Below the pieces are notes generated by a model. It worked only from the letters and a program-made list of their open reading frames with translations. It was not told the origin of the DNA and did not search any database. From Brassica napus (taxonomy: Eukaryota; Streptophyta; Magnoliopsida; Brassicales; Brassicaceae), in the NCBI RefSeq assembly GCF_020379485.1, contig NC_063437.1, positions 6,537,306 to 6,601,305 of the forward strand: a DNA stretch of 64,000 bases, in the 5' to 3' direction. Shown here piece by piece: positions 1-11,044 of this stretch (positions are counted from its first letter, which is position 1; each line of letters opens with the position of its first letter). A program made the translations under genes and the position numbers.

Positions 1-761
1 TCGCCGTCTTCCCAAGGTCCCTCTCAAGCTCTCCTATCACAACCTCGAGCTTCGACACTTTCGCAGAGTGAGAGTCCTTGACAGCCATCAACATGGCCTC
101 GGTTTCGGACCATCTGCCCTGAAGCTCCACCAACTCCCCGGAAAGGCGACTGGTCTCAGAACCACATTCGCTGATCATCCCATCGATCAACGATATGAAC
201 TGGGAACGGTGAAAATTCTTAAGACTAAGTCCGAGAAAAGAATGCACAAAAGACGATCGAGAATTCAAACAAGAGACAAACCTTTCCGCGAAGTCCCGAT
301 GCTAGGCTCGATCCACCTCGCTGCGAAGTCTCCCCGTCACCACTCTTGGCAAGTTTCCTCTTCCGACTCTTAGGCTGAGTAGCTAGGACAGCGCTAGGAG
401 CACGCAATGCCAGAACGATTTCTTTTCTGGCTGGAGGAGGAGGCATAGAGTCAGCAGCCTTCTCCTTGTCCTCGACGAGGATCGGAGTCGTGGAAGATCC
501 CGCAGGTAGGGCTTGCGGGAGAGGAGCCATGACTTCGGTCCCATGACACGGGGCAACGACCTGCACGGAAGAAGATGGAAACTCGGAGCCAGCTTGAGCT
601 AGTTCTTTCTCGGCTTGGCGACGAACCAGTTTCTCTCGGAAAGAAAGATGACCGGCAACACAAGCCGGCGCTTCCGCTGGAGAAGTTAGAACCGGAGCCG
701 GAGAAGTGGCCTCGCCCATCTCGACATCAGAATCCTTCTTATCACCTTGGGAGGAAGACAT
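1..761 (-). CDS. antisense ORF (aORF) of Tat-like element, two exons, runs off window
   Basis: Read antisense to the retrotransposon, starting at 761 only about 230 bp inside the 3' LTR. Exon 1 (761-282) encodes an acidic, Pro/Ser/Ala-rich stretch and a basic KSRKRK cluster that could be a nuclear localisation signal. A likely GT donor at 281-280 and AG acceptor at 201-200 join it in phase to exon 2 (199-1). Exon 2 encodes a heptad-like Leu/Glu/Lys-rich segment that looks like a coiled coil and continues out of the window. Tat-lineage elements are known to carry an additional ORF, often antisense; its role is unknown. This version lacks the Transposase_28-like N-terminus seen in element B, so it is a shorter or divergent form. 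The exon structure is inferred by eye. Confidence 0.55.
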
Positions 762-977
762 GTTGAAAGGAAAGTTATGAAACTAGAGAGGTTTTTGAAG
801 GAATGAAGAAGGGAAGGTGTGAAGAAAATGAATGACAAGAGCTCACTACGTATAGAAGTATGGGTTCGGAATATCGTCGCGACAACTTTTTTCCGCGGAG
901 TTTAAAATGTGAATTTCGTCTAATACACTTAAACTTGTCAAAGTCATCTATCCGCCCGCTAGAGTCACAACTCTAAC

Positions 978-993
978 GGGCTGGGGGGCAAAC
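978..993 (+). promoter_or_regulatory. polypurine tract of Tat-like element
   Basis: The purine-rich GGGCTGGGGGGCAAAC directly abuts the LTR start at 994. This is where plus-strand DNA synthesis of an LTR retrotransposon is primed. A near-identical tract precedes the 3' LTR at 25722-25737. Confidence 0.75.
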
Positions 994-1140
994 TGTTGGG
1001 GTCAAAAACGGTTACGACAAATTTAACATTTAAAACGTCCGAGGAAGAAAATAAGAATTTCTCCGAAAAGTACTTTTCGAAATAGATTCTTCCTTACGAA
1101 AAAGCTTTACGGAAGAAAGAATCGAGATGTCCGACAAAAG

Positions 1141-1375
1141 CTCGAAACAGGTCGTTACGCAGCGACCGAACGTCCGTCCCGCTCGGTCGCTACGTAGCGA
1201 CCGAGCGATCGTTCTGCTCGGTCGCTACGTAGCGACCGAGCTCGAGCCAAAGCTCGGTCGCTACGTAGCGACTGAGCGATAGTCCCGCCCGGTCGCTACG
1301 TAGCGACCGAGCTCGGCCAAGCTCGGTCGCAACGTAGCGACCGGGCTCGAGCCGAAGTTCGGTCACTGTGTAGCG
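1141..1375. repeat. palindrome array in LTR (about 35-bp period)
   Basis: About seven tandem units of roughly 35 bp, each centred on the 18-bp perfect palindrome GGTCGCTACGTAGCGACC or a slightly mutated form. Units are separated by alternating GC-rich spacers. The array can fold as hairpins on either strand and creates spurious short ORFs. Confidence 0.85.
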
Positions 1376-1816
1376 ATTAAACTCTTCCGAACATCGACAG
1401 ACATCAATCCATGCATTCTCGTCAAACCTTCGAATGCTATCTCCCGAAAACCGTAGCAAGCTCAGTCCATGTTTTCCGCTATTCTAACTCATCGATCAAA
1501 CTTCGCGGATTAGAAACCGCGGAAGGTTCTTTCTTTATCAAAAAGATATCGTAGTAAACGTGTCGAGTCGGAAGACGGCCCAAAGGGACCTAAAACACGA
1601 CTCGAGGCCCATCCCATGATTTCTTAACCAAAAGCCCGTAAACCGCAGCACGGTTTACGCTTGGCCCACAAGGAAGGATAAATGTCAAGTTTCCGCGGAT
1701 AAATACGGAAGTTTTGAAGATAATTGTGAAGATCGGGAAAAATGGAATATCTCCATTTTTATGCTATGACGGCTTAAGGGCAGAAGAGTAAAAGCGTAAA
1801 CTGACCTTGGAGCTAG

Positions 1817-1823
1817 TATATAA
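1817..1823 (+). promoter_or_regulatory. TATA box in Tat-like LTR
   Basis: TATATAA in a segment conserved in all three LTR copies. It is the likely core promoter of the element; the transcription start is not determined. Confidence 0.55.
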
Positions 1824-2291
1824 GGAGTCCTAGGCGAGGAGCATGGGGGAGAACTTTTTGAGAGCAAACTTAGCACTTAGAGCAATTTAGGCAATTTTCC
1901 GTTTTTGTTATTTCGAGCTGCGACTCACTTAGGTTTAGCCGTCTTAGGGTTACTAGAACTAGGAATCTCGCCGATAGCTCTTGAGCCCAGGCTATATTTT
2001 GTTGTAAACAGCCATACGCAAATTCGGAATAAGATCTTCTTTGTCTCTTTTTCGATTTCTTATACTTTATCGTTGTTATTCTCGTGTTCTGATTGCTTGA
2101 CATGTGGTAATTAGCAGATATCTGGGTCCTCTGGGAAATTAGGGTTTTCCTAGTTTCCTTATTTAAACGGAAATCGACAGTGCGAATTTCGGTTCCTACA
2201 ACAGGCAAACAAATAAAATTATTAGTTGCTTGCAGGACTATCATGTAGCATTATAGAAGTTTACTATGCAAAAAATAAATGTTGACCTGGT

Positions 2292-5200
2292 CTATTGAAA
2301 TTTTTTTCTCCTGCAGTGCTCTATATCTTCAGACAAAACCTCCCAAGTGTGTTCCCATACAGTTTCCGGCTCAGATAAAGTGTTACTCATAAGCATCATA
2401 ACAAAAAAAATTCGTAGCTCACTTGCTGTGCTTTCATAACTTCTTCTTAGTATGTCATCAATGTATTCCTGATCATCATCTAATAACCCACAAGCATAAC
2501 ATGCTGCTTTGTAACTCGGATATAGAACACCTTCATAGGTTTTAATGTCATCATAACTGGTGGATTCTCTGACAATGTTCAATAATACACACAAGAAATA
2601 AGCATTTTCCTGGGTCCGAGGAGCATAATTAATCCTCCCTAGACCAAAACTCCTTTTCCGTCTTTTGAACATCTTTGACCTTTTATCATAAGTGAAGAAG
2701 TTTGGAATCTGAGCGTAGGTCAACGTTCTGGCAAGGGAGTCAATCTTACACAACTCAAACCAAGCTAAGAACATTGTATTTTCAATGAGCTTCCGGGTGA
2801 CCACTGTTTTCAATTTATCTTTCCCTTTGAATGTAACAATTTGCTTTCCGGGTAGATGAAAACTAAGCTTCTCTACAGCAACAGATCGATAGTGAATAAG
2901 GAATTTGAACACTCTCCAGGTTCCTTCACATGTCGAAACATATCTGCAAAAACGACAAATTTTTTTATTCAGTCCATTTAATTTGCAGCTTACTTATAAC
3001 ACGAACATTAAGCAAACATACCTGCAATCGAAGAATTCCTTGAGTTCATTCCTTTTCTTCTCAAGTTTTTCCTTAGTAAGATCGACATCTCCTAACTCAC
3101 TTGCAACAATGTGGTCTGGGGGTTCAACAGCAACTGTGCAACGATCCTGTCCTTTATTTATTTATTTGAATAAATACTTTATAGACCCAACTTGGTTGCA
3201 CCACTCAACGTTAACGTGAGCTCTGTAAAGGAGAGATAATTGCCGGTTGTAAGGAATAACATATCGATTGTCACATCGCACTCCATTCTTCAGAACATAA
3301 TTTTCTAATTGTTGACGCCTTATGTAAACCGAAAATCCTTCTTTATTAATACTGGTCGTCTCAGCAAATGATTTAGGATATGACTTATAGCAACGGCCAT
3401 TCTCCATGCATGGTGAATTCATATTAGCTGCTCGACATGGTCCATGAATCATCATATCCTTAATGATCTCAAAAAGTTCTGGTTCTTCCTTTTTATTAGG
3501 AATCTCAGCAGATATTATGTTGTCAATGTCCTCTGTTGTAGGCTGCTTTATTTTCTTCATGAATAGGAGAATGTGAGCATGCGGTAAACCACGCTTCTGG
3601 AACTCAATTGTGTACATAGCTGTTTCACGCAAAAACAAACATTTTAGACGTCAATGAGATCAAACATAAACTGCATCACAACATTAAAACAAAATTTCAC
3701 AGCGGACTTTAACTTACATGCGCGGGTCTCTCCCAAAATATTCTTCTTGGCTAAAGCATCCATCAATGAATCAAGTCTGATCTTGAAAATTCTACAAATA
3801 ATGTCTGATCTATCTTCAGCCTTTAGCTTCCTCGCTTTCACATATCTTGTGATCTCTTGCCATTTGGGATTACATGTGAAAGTGATGAAAAGGTCTGGGA
3901 ATCCAAAATGCTTGCATATTGTCATAGCATCCAAGTAATTGTTCTTCATATATCTAGGACTCCCCACGAAAGAAGCTGGCAAAGTAAACTCTGATCCTTG
4001 CTCATTCATATCCACTTTGCCTGCATTCTCCGACGCTTTTATGGAATCATAACTATCAGATCGCAAGGAAGTTTGATTTAGCTTCAAATATCGCAGACGA
4101 TTAGACTCAATTGTTGTGAAAGCATCCACCACAAATTGTTGAAATAGTCTTCTAGAATGTAGGAGACAATAAGACTCATTCTTACGTTCATGCAAGCGAA
4201 AAGCAAAGAATTGCCTCATACTGATATTAGGCTTCTTCTGTTTTTTTGTAATCTTCGTTGCCCCTTTCTTAATACCGAGTCTGATCCATCTTCTCCATAC
4301 GTAAACAAAAGAGGATACTGAAGTGCAAGATAGGAAGCATATATCTCGTTAATTCTCAACAGTTTCCCTGATTTTTGTTGTAGAACAATATCCCTTCTGT
4401 CCATATCAAGACTAAAATCTCCAGGAATAAGGGCGGCAACCTCTGAGGCAGAGGGTGTGTTATATGTCCTTCCGCCTTTAACCTCTCACTAACAATCCTC
4501 GTATGAAATGAATCTTCAGGATCTTTGTTGAAGCGATCTCTTGCTGATCTAAACTTTTTTACATATGGATTGACCTCATTCAACATCCTCATCAAAGCAT
4601 CAATAATATCTTTCCTAAGATTATCCTTTTTCTTGACCTGAATTTTCTGTTTTCCAAAGCTGTAAAAATATAAGTACAAACTATGTTAGTTATAACATCT
4701 TGATGAGAGCCAGTCAAATAAACATTGTAATACCTTAAACATTTTGCTCTGTTTTCAACTTCATTCTCTGTGTCAACTATGTATAGCTGTCTGAATTTCG
4801 CTTCACTTCCTTCAGGTGGAGTTAAATTCCCAATTAAGTGATAGTTTTCTCCTTGTAGTTGAAACATATCAGGTCCTTTACCCTTCTTTAAAGTCCTCTG
4901 AACTTTTCCACCAAGTGAAGTGAAAGAAAAAACCATATTATAAGGTCGTATATGTTTTTGGAAATGCCTGCTTCGTGGATCATCCCCTTCCAAAAGATTT
5001 TTTAGAATAGTTGGTGGCTCCTTCAATAGAGGCAACTGAACTTGGCCTTGCATGCAACATAAAGAAAAAGTAGGATTCTTTGCATTTCTACGCTTGTTTA
5101 GCCATTCTCCATACCACATTATAGCTCCACAGTGTGAACATTTGTAGTCAGGATCACCGTCATCTAAATATTCTGCAGAAAGAAAAAAATACATTAAAAC

Positions 5201-5540
5201 TTCTAATGTTTATAGCAAAAAGGTAGAATGTCATATCTAAACTGAAACTGCAATCAGATTCGTTACCATTTTCCTTTAAATGTTGTTTTTTCTTCGCTGT
5301 GTAGTTTACCACTGTGGTGCCTGTAACATCAGGGCGTTGTGAATCTCCAGTTTTTTTAGTTACAACGTTTACCAGAAGCTCTACATCCACATCCGTAGGA
5401 TCATCTATGTTAGATTTCTCTGTTTCTGTATCAGTATTATCTTGAGAAGTACAGTCAAATACTTGTAATTCATCAGTATCTTCTATTCCTGCATATGAAT
5501 AGATAATATTAATATAAATTCAAAGTGTAAAACTAAAGTG
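2292..5540 (-). pseudogene. Helitron RepHel pseudogene: Rep endonuclease domain, helicase lost
   Basis: Exon-like ORFs in order down the minus strand: a zinc-finger-like N-terminal segment around 5190-4740 (motif CSHCGAIMWYGEW), the Helitron_like_N core at 4219-3644 (motif FPDLFITFTCNPKW), the HUH segment at 3638-3162 (GLPHAHIL) and a pre-helicase segment at 2912-2292. Rep nicks and joins single strands during rolling-circle transposition. AT-rich gaps between blocks look like introns. Damage is clear: TAA at 3164-3162 falls where the second catalytic tyrosine of the Y2 motif is expected (KYLFK then stop), a frameshift lies near 2300, and the helicase is absent. The gene begins at 35099, beyond inserted element A. 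It cannot be functional as it stands. Confidence 0.8.
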
Positions 5541-5700
5541 TGGGCAATTACAGTACATCAAACCTCCAAATAAATCATTTCCAACTACAACATCATCTTC
5601 GTATATGTTCTGAGCCGAGGCATTGCTTGTAGGTGATGGTAACTTTTCATTTTTTCCCTTAAATGTGTGATATTCGTAATGTCTTTCATTACATTACGTG

Positions 5701-5705
5701 TTGAC
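5701..5705. repeat. target-site duplication TTGAC, left copy (element A)
   Basis: TTGAC directly precedes the LTR terminus TGATACC at 5706 and recurs exactly at 34525-34529 after the other LTR. A 5-bp duplication is standard for LTR-retrotransposon integrase. Confidence 0.85.
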
Positions 5706-6066
5706 TGATACCACTCAAATGACCCTAAGGAGTGTTACTCTCATCAAAAGAGGTTCAGATGTAGTACTTAGGGATCGAATCCACAAGGAGCTAGGGAACA
5801 ATTAAATCTAGTGTTTATTAATTCTAAGAGTTGTAAGTGTTTAAATGAAATAGCAATAGTAACAAGCGAAGTAAATAGTAAATGTAACTTGGTTGAAAAT
5901 GATATTAGATGTTGGGCCACTATTCAGGTGTTGGAGATTATAATACATTAATACCTATAGATACCTATTTGTTGCATGCATGATATGTTAGAGCTCAACC
6001 GCTTAACTCAGTGATCAGCTGTCGCATGCTTCACTGGTTAACAAGCTAGATCTCGTGTCTCAACGG

Positions 6067-6520
6067 CACTACAAGAAAACCTGCGTTTTCCGACTGTATT
6101 TTTTCGACTAAAATAGTAGTCGCAAAAAAAGACGACTAATTTCCGACTACCATGCGACTGAATAGCGACGCCAAAAGAGTAGTCGTACATCAGTCGGAAA
6201 GAAGGGACACAGATGTTTCGTCGCATAACAGTCGCTAAATTTACGACTACTTAGCGACGGATTCATGACCAGAGACTCGGTCGCACAATAGTCGCTAAAT
6301 TTACGACTGATATACGACTATAACGCAGTCGGGGAAAATTAGTCGTTGATCAGTCGTAAATGTAGCGACTAATTTGCGACTGATCTCTAGTCACAAATAA
6401 GTCGCTAAGTAGTCTGCAAAAACCGGTACAAACGTGGTAAACATTTTTTCGTCGGTGTACCTAATTTTTATCTGCAGTCGGAATTTAGTCACTAATTAGT
6501 CAGAATATTTTCTATATATA
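6067..6520. repeat. left terminal and subterminal repeats of CACTA element
   Basis: After the 14-bp terminal repeat, short motifs such as AGTCGCTAA, CGACTGAT and AGTCGTAAAT recur many times in both orientations. In En/Spm such subterminal repeats bind the TnpA-type protein. A matching array lies at 13800-14324. Confidence 0.8.
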
Positions 6521-6621
6521 TACAGGCTCTTACCGTTTTCTTCTCCTCACTCGTACAAAGCATGAAAAAAAAGTAGCAAAAAAAAACGAAAATTAAAAAA
6601 AAAACTAACATTTGTCATATA

Positions 6622-9600
6622 ATGTCTGGAAATTATAATTATTCAAATTTCCGAGAGTGGATGTACAAGAGGATCGATGAGGAGACAGGAAAACTTTCTG
6701 AAGAGTTCATAGCGGGGGTGGAACAATTTATGACATTCGCAAACAGTCAGTCTCTAACACAAAGTAATGGCGGTAAGTTTTTCTGCCCGTGTACTGTTTG
6801 TCAAAACGATAAATTTCTCGCGGGAACAAAAATTTGGAGACATATATATAATAGAGGATTTATGCCAGACTATTATGTTTGGTATAAACATGGAGAAGAA
6901 ATTGATATTGCATTAGGAACGAGTTATGTTGACCCGACGCATTTAAGTGGTAGTGATCAAGAAGTTGGTAATGAGGATAATTATATATATATGGTGAATG
7001 ATGCATTTCGTGATAATGTGAGTTTTGATAACTATCAACATGATGATAGTTATCAGAATGTAGTAGACCCGCAACGCAACCATTCGAAGAAGTTCTACGA
7101 TTTGTTAGAAGGAGCACAAAATCCTTTGTACGATGGTTGTCGTGAAGGGCAGTCACGGTTATCCTTAGCTGCTCGGGTCTTGCAAAACAAGGCAGATTAT
7201 AATCTGAGTGAAAAATGTGTGGATTCAGTATGTCAAATGTTGACAGACTATTTACCAGAAGGAAACACAGCAATCGATTCACACTACGAGACCGAGAAGT
7301 TGATGCACAACTTAGGGCTCCCATATCATACAATTGATGTTTGTATTAACAATTGTATGATATTCTGGAAAGAAAATGAAAGGTGGGAAGAGTGCCAATT
7401 TTGTGGTGCAGCAAGATGGAAGCCTAGGGACAAAAGACGCAGAACCAAAGTACCATATAGTCGTATGTGGTATCTACCTATAGCTGACAGGCTGAAAAGA
7501 ATGTATCAGAGCAAGAAGACAGCAGCGGCAATGAGATGGCATGCTGAGCACCAAGCAAAGGAGGGGGAAATGTGTCATCCATCTGATGCGGCAGAATGGA
7601 AACATTTTCAAGATATATATCCCCAGTTTGCCGAAGAACCTCGTAACGTTTATCTTGGATTATGTACTGATGGATTCAATCCGTTTGGGATGTCTCGTAA
7701 TCATTTATTGTGGCCCGTGATTCTGACTCCATATAATCTACCCCCTGATATGTGCATGAGTACAGAGTATTTTTTTCTTACAATTCTGAATTCTGGGCCA
7801 AATCATCCGCGAGCTAGTCTTGATATCTTCCTCAAACCTTTGATCGAGGAGTTAAAAGAATTGTGGTCAACTGGGGTTGAAGCATACGATGTGTCCTTAA
7901 ATCAAAATTTTAATCTAAAAGCTGTGTTACTATGGACGATAAGCGATTTTCCAGCGTATGGCATGTTATCAGGATGGACGACCCATGGTAAATTGGCTTG
8001 TCCAATTTGCATGGAAGATACGAAAGCTTTTTATCTACATAATGGAAGAAAGACGTGTTGGTTTGATTGTCACCGCAGATTTCTTCCTCGTGATCATCCA
8101 CTAAGGAAGAATAGAAAGGACTTCTTGAAGGGAAAAAACGCGGTAAATGAATTTCCACCTAAATCTTTGACTGGTGAGCAAGTTTACTCAGAGTTATCGG
8201 GTGTCAATCCACTGAAAACGTCTGTTTGCGGTGGAAATGGTCATGAAAAGAAGAAGCCTGGTTATGGGAAATATCATAACTGGCATAAGGAAAGCATTTT
8301 TTGGGAGTTGCCAAACTGGAAGGACCTGATACTCCGAGACACAATCTTGATGTGATGCATATAGAGAAGAATTTTTTTGACAACATCATCAATACTCTTA
8401 TGAATGTTAAAGGCAAATCGAAAGACACAATCAATTCAAGATTGGATATGGCAATATTCTGTGATCGGCCACACTTACATGTTGATACTGCTGGTCAAGC
8501 TCCATTTCCTCCTTACATGCTGGACGAAGATGAAAAAAAACGGTTATTGGAATGTGTGAAACACGCTGTTAAATTCCCAGACGGATATGCTTCAGACTTA
8601 GCTAATTGTGTTGATTTAGAGAACAACAAATTTTCTGGCATGAAGAGTCATGACTGCCATGTTTTTATGGAGCGGCTACTTCCATTTATATTTTCAGAAC
8701 TCCTAGACCAAAACGTCCATCTTGCGCTATCAGGTACTAATTAGCTATTTTTTTAATTTATTTTGAAATGATAAACCTTTATAATTATAGTAAATATTAC
8801 TAATAAATACATTTTGAATATTGTAGCGGTTGGTGTATTTTTCCGAGACCTTTGCTCGAGAACCTTACAGAAAAATCACGTCCAAATGCTTAAACGGAAT
8901 ATTGTTTTGATCATCTGCAATTTGGAGAAGATTTTTCCACCATCGTTTTTCGACGTCATGCAGCACTTGCCTATACATCTCCCCTACGAAGCTGAACTAG
9001 GAGGACCTGTGCAATATAGGTGGATGTATGTTTTTGAAAGGAATTTCAAAAAATTGAAAGCGAAAGCAAAGAACAAAAGATTTGCGGCCGGCTCGATTGT
9101 TGAATCATATATCAACGATGAGATAGCTTACTTCTCAGAGCACTACTTTGTTGACCATATACAAACGAAATCATGGTAAACGCTATCATTATTTCTCGGT
9201 TTCAGTTTTTATGTCTATGTGCATGCTTTTTATTTATAAATGTGCATTAATAATTTTCATAATCATTTGGACAGGTTCACAAGATTTCATGAAGGTGAAG
9301 TTCCCGTATATCATGTTCCTGGAGTGCCAGATATATTTACACATGTAGGTCGTCCAAGTGGAGAAATGCAAGAAATATGGCTTTCCGAGAAAGACTACAG
9401 ATGCGCACATGCATATGTTTTACGAAATTGTGATTATTTTCATCCATTTGAGAGGTATAATTTGATAATATTATCATCTTCCGTATTGATTTACCCAACT
9501 ATAATTTCCCATACTAATATTTTTTTGACTAATTTAGGATGTTTGAAGATTTCCTTACTGCCAAATATGCAGACCTCTCTGAAAAAGACCTCTCTGCGAA

Positions 9601-9699
9601 GAGAGCTGACGAATATCAAATATGGGTGAAAGATTATGTACGTTTGACTAATACTTTTATTTAACTATGTGTATATAATAATATATAAATATATATTGA

Positions 9700-9730
<31 letters not shown>

Positions 9731-10531
9731 GTGTTGCAGGTTAGCTATTGGAGCAACACACATCATTTTCCTCAGTGGGTTAAAGATATTGCGAATGGAC
9801 CCATGAATAAGGCGAGAACATGGCCCATCTATTTCACAAGAGGCTTTTTGTTCCATACGCAGAAGCATGGCGAGGGAAGAAAGACATGTAACTACGGTGT
9901 GAGTGTTAAAGGGGAGAGCTACACAAATGCTTCTGATGAAGCTGATTACTACGGGATCTTGACTGATATCATACAAATTCAGTATGAGGGGTCGGTCGAT
10001 TTGAAAATCACACTTTTTAAGTGTAAGTGGTATGATCCGTTAGTTGGTAGAGGCACTCGGCGGAGCAATGGTGGCATCGTCGATGTTCTTTCATCGAGGA
10101 AATACCATAAATACGAACCATTTATTCTAGGTACGTATTTTATATTGAACTTATACTTTTATGATTTGATACTTAATTTAATTATACTTTTATTATTTGA
10201 TATTACATGCACAGCATCTCAAGCAGATCATGTTTGTTATATCCCGTATCCGTACGTTAAGAAACCAAAGCATTTGTGGCTCAATGTTTTGAAAGTGAAT
10301 CCGAGGGGAATCATTTCTGGAGAATATGAAAATAAAGAACCGACATTGTTGCAACAAGTAAATGATGATGCTGTTTTAATGACTACGGTTGAAGATCTAG
10401 CAGTTGATCATTTGGTTTATGCTCGGGTACAACCTATAAATCTCGATGTTGATGTGGAAGATGTTGAACAAGATGATGAATTTCAATGTAATATATCGTC
10501 ATCCGACGAAGATGGAGAAGTACCCTACTAA
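6622..10531 (+). pseudogene. CACTA transposase (Tnp2/TnpD family), one frameshift
   Basis: Starts at ATG 6622. Exon 1 contains a Transpos_assoc-type N-terminus with a cysteine motif (CPCTVCQND), then the Transposase_21 (tnp2) domain (CTDGFNPFG, WTTHGKLACPIC). Later exons carry DUF4218 (about 8827-9175, motif LPIHLPYEAELGGPVQYRWM) and DUF4216 (about 9940-10280, motif FKCKWYDP). Introns with GT/AG borders fit at 8734-8826, 9176-9274, 9455-9537, 9638-9739 and 10131-10214. Stop is TAA at 10529-10531, after an acidic tail. An extra GA near 8335-8338 shifts frame inside the tnp2 domain, giving TGA at 8353-8355; the correct frame then resumes. The protein would cut and join element ends. Apart from this 2-bp lesion (or a sequence error) the gene looks complete. 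Confidence 0.85.
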
Positions 10532-10544
10532 AATATAGTATAAT

Positions 10545-10660
10545 TTTCTAAACTTTGTTTAAATATGTATTGTAATATAATTTTGTAAACTTTGTTTTAA
10601 TGTGTATTGTAATATAATTTTGCAACTTTGTTTGTTGTGTATTGTAATATATTTTTGTTT
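10545..10660 (+). repeat. three tandem units downstream of transposase
   Basis: About three imperfect copies of a 35-bp AT-rich unit containing TGTATTGTAATATAATTTTG. It lies just after the stop codon and may be part of the 3' UTR. The following stretch to 11044 is AT-rich spacer with no gene that I can see. Confidence 0.6.
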
Positions 10661-11044
10661 AAAACAAATATATAATCAACTCATAAACAAAGTAAAATTA
10701 TTTCTCTGAGCCCTAAACCAACACATTCTAGATCACTACCCTATACCCTAAATTGTATTAACCTTAAACTAAAACCAAAAAGACCCGGCCAAATTTTCAT
10801 TTGGTGATTGTGTTGTTAATTTTCATTTGGTGACTTATGTAAATAAGGTGAAATTTTCACTCCCCGCGAAGCCTAAATTAATTCCCACCCAAATTAATTT
10901 AACCCTCCAAAGCCCAAAATAATTACTCTTATAATCGATAAAAGAACAGAAACCCTAATCACTTGTGTTCTCTCTGCCTTCAACACATCTCACCTCTTTC
11001 TATCGATCTAAACTCTCCATATCCTCTGTTAATCACTGAAGACG

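Larger units (their letters stand above)
1..2200 (+). mobile_element. Tat-like Ty3/gypsy retrotransposon, 3' end (internal tail plus 3' LTR)
   Basis: The right-hand part of a plus-strand LTR retrotransposon whose 5' part lies outside the window. Internal sequence with an antisense ORF (1-761) is followed by a purine-rich tract and an LTR that begins TGTTGGGG at 994 and ends TACA at 2200. The same tract and LTR termini occur in the complete element at 16380-27029, which fixes family and orientation. Directly beyond 2200 lies Helitron sequence, so the element either inserted into or replaced the Helitron helicase region. The target duplication cannot be checked because the 5' LTR is not in view. 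Confidence 0.85.
994..2200 (+). repeat. 3' LTR of Tat-like element (about 1.2 kb)
   Basis: Starts TG and ends CA, and aligns along its length with the LTRs at 16380-19925 and 25738-27029. Order: a unique 5' segment, an array of palindromes, a long unique segment with a TATATAA box at 1817-1823, then the transcribed R-U5-like part. The 5' flank is a polypurine tract and the 3' flank is unrelated Helitron sequence, as expected for a 3' LTR. Confidence 0.85.
2201..5705 (-). mobile_element. Helitron, left-hand remaining part (Rep region)
   Basis: Minus-strand Helitron sequence coding for the Rep (HUH nuclease) part of a RepHel protein. It is cut at 2200 by the Tat-like LTR, so the PIF1-type helicase is missing. 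It is cut at 5705 by element A. The TTGAC at 5701-5705 is repeated at 34525-34529, so the Helitron continues at 34525. Confidence 0.75.

Noticed and set aside
1141..1375. CRISPR-like spacing of repeats
   Set aside because: Units are palindromic LTR components with related, not unique, spacers in a plant genome, and no cas genes exist here.
1190..1459. ORFs in LTR palindrome arrays (also 18766-18990, 19019-19216, 26122-26319)
   Set aside because: They arise from translating GGTCGCTACGTAGCGACC repeats. The same peptides appear on both strands and vary with unit number, with no initiation context or domain.
6860..7333. 157-codon minus-strand ORF
   Set aside because: Shadow of transposase exon 1; no domain and complementary codon pattern.
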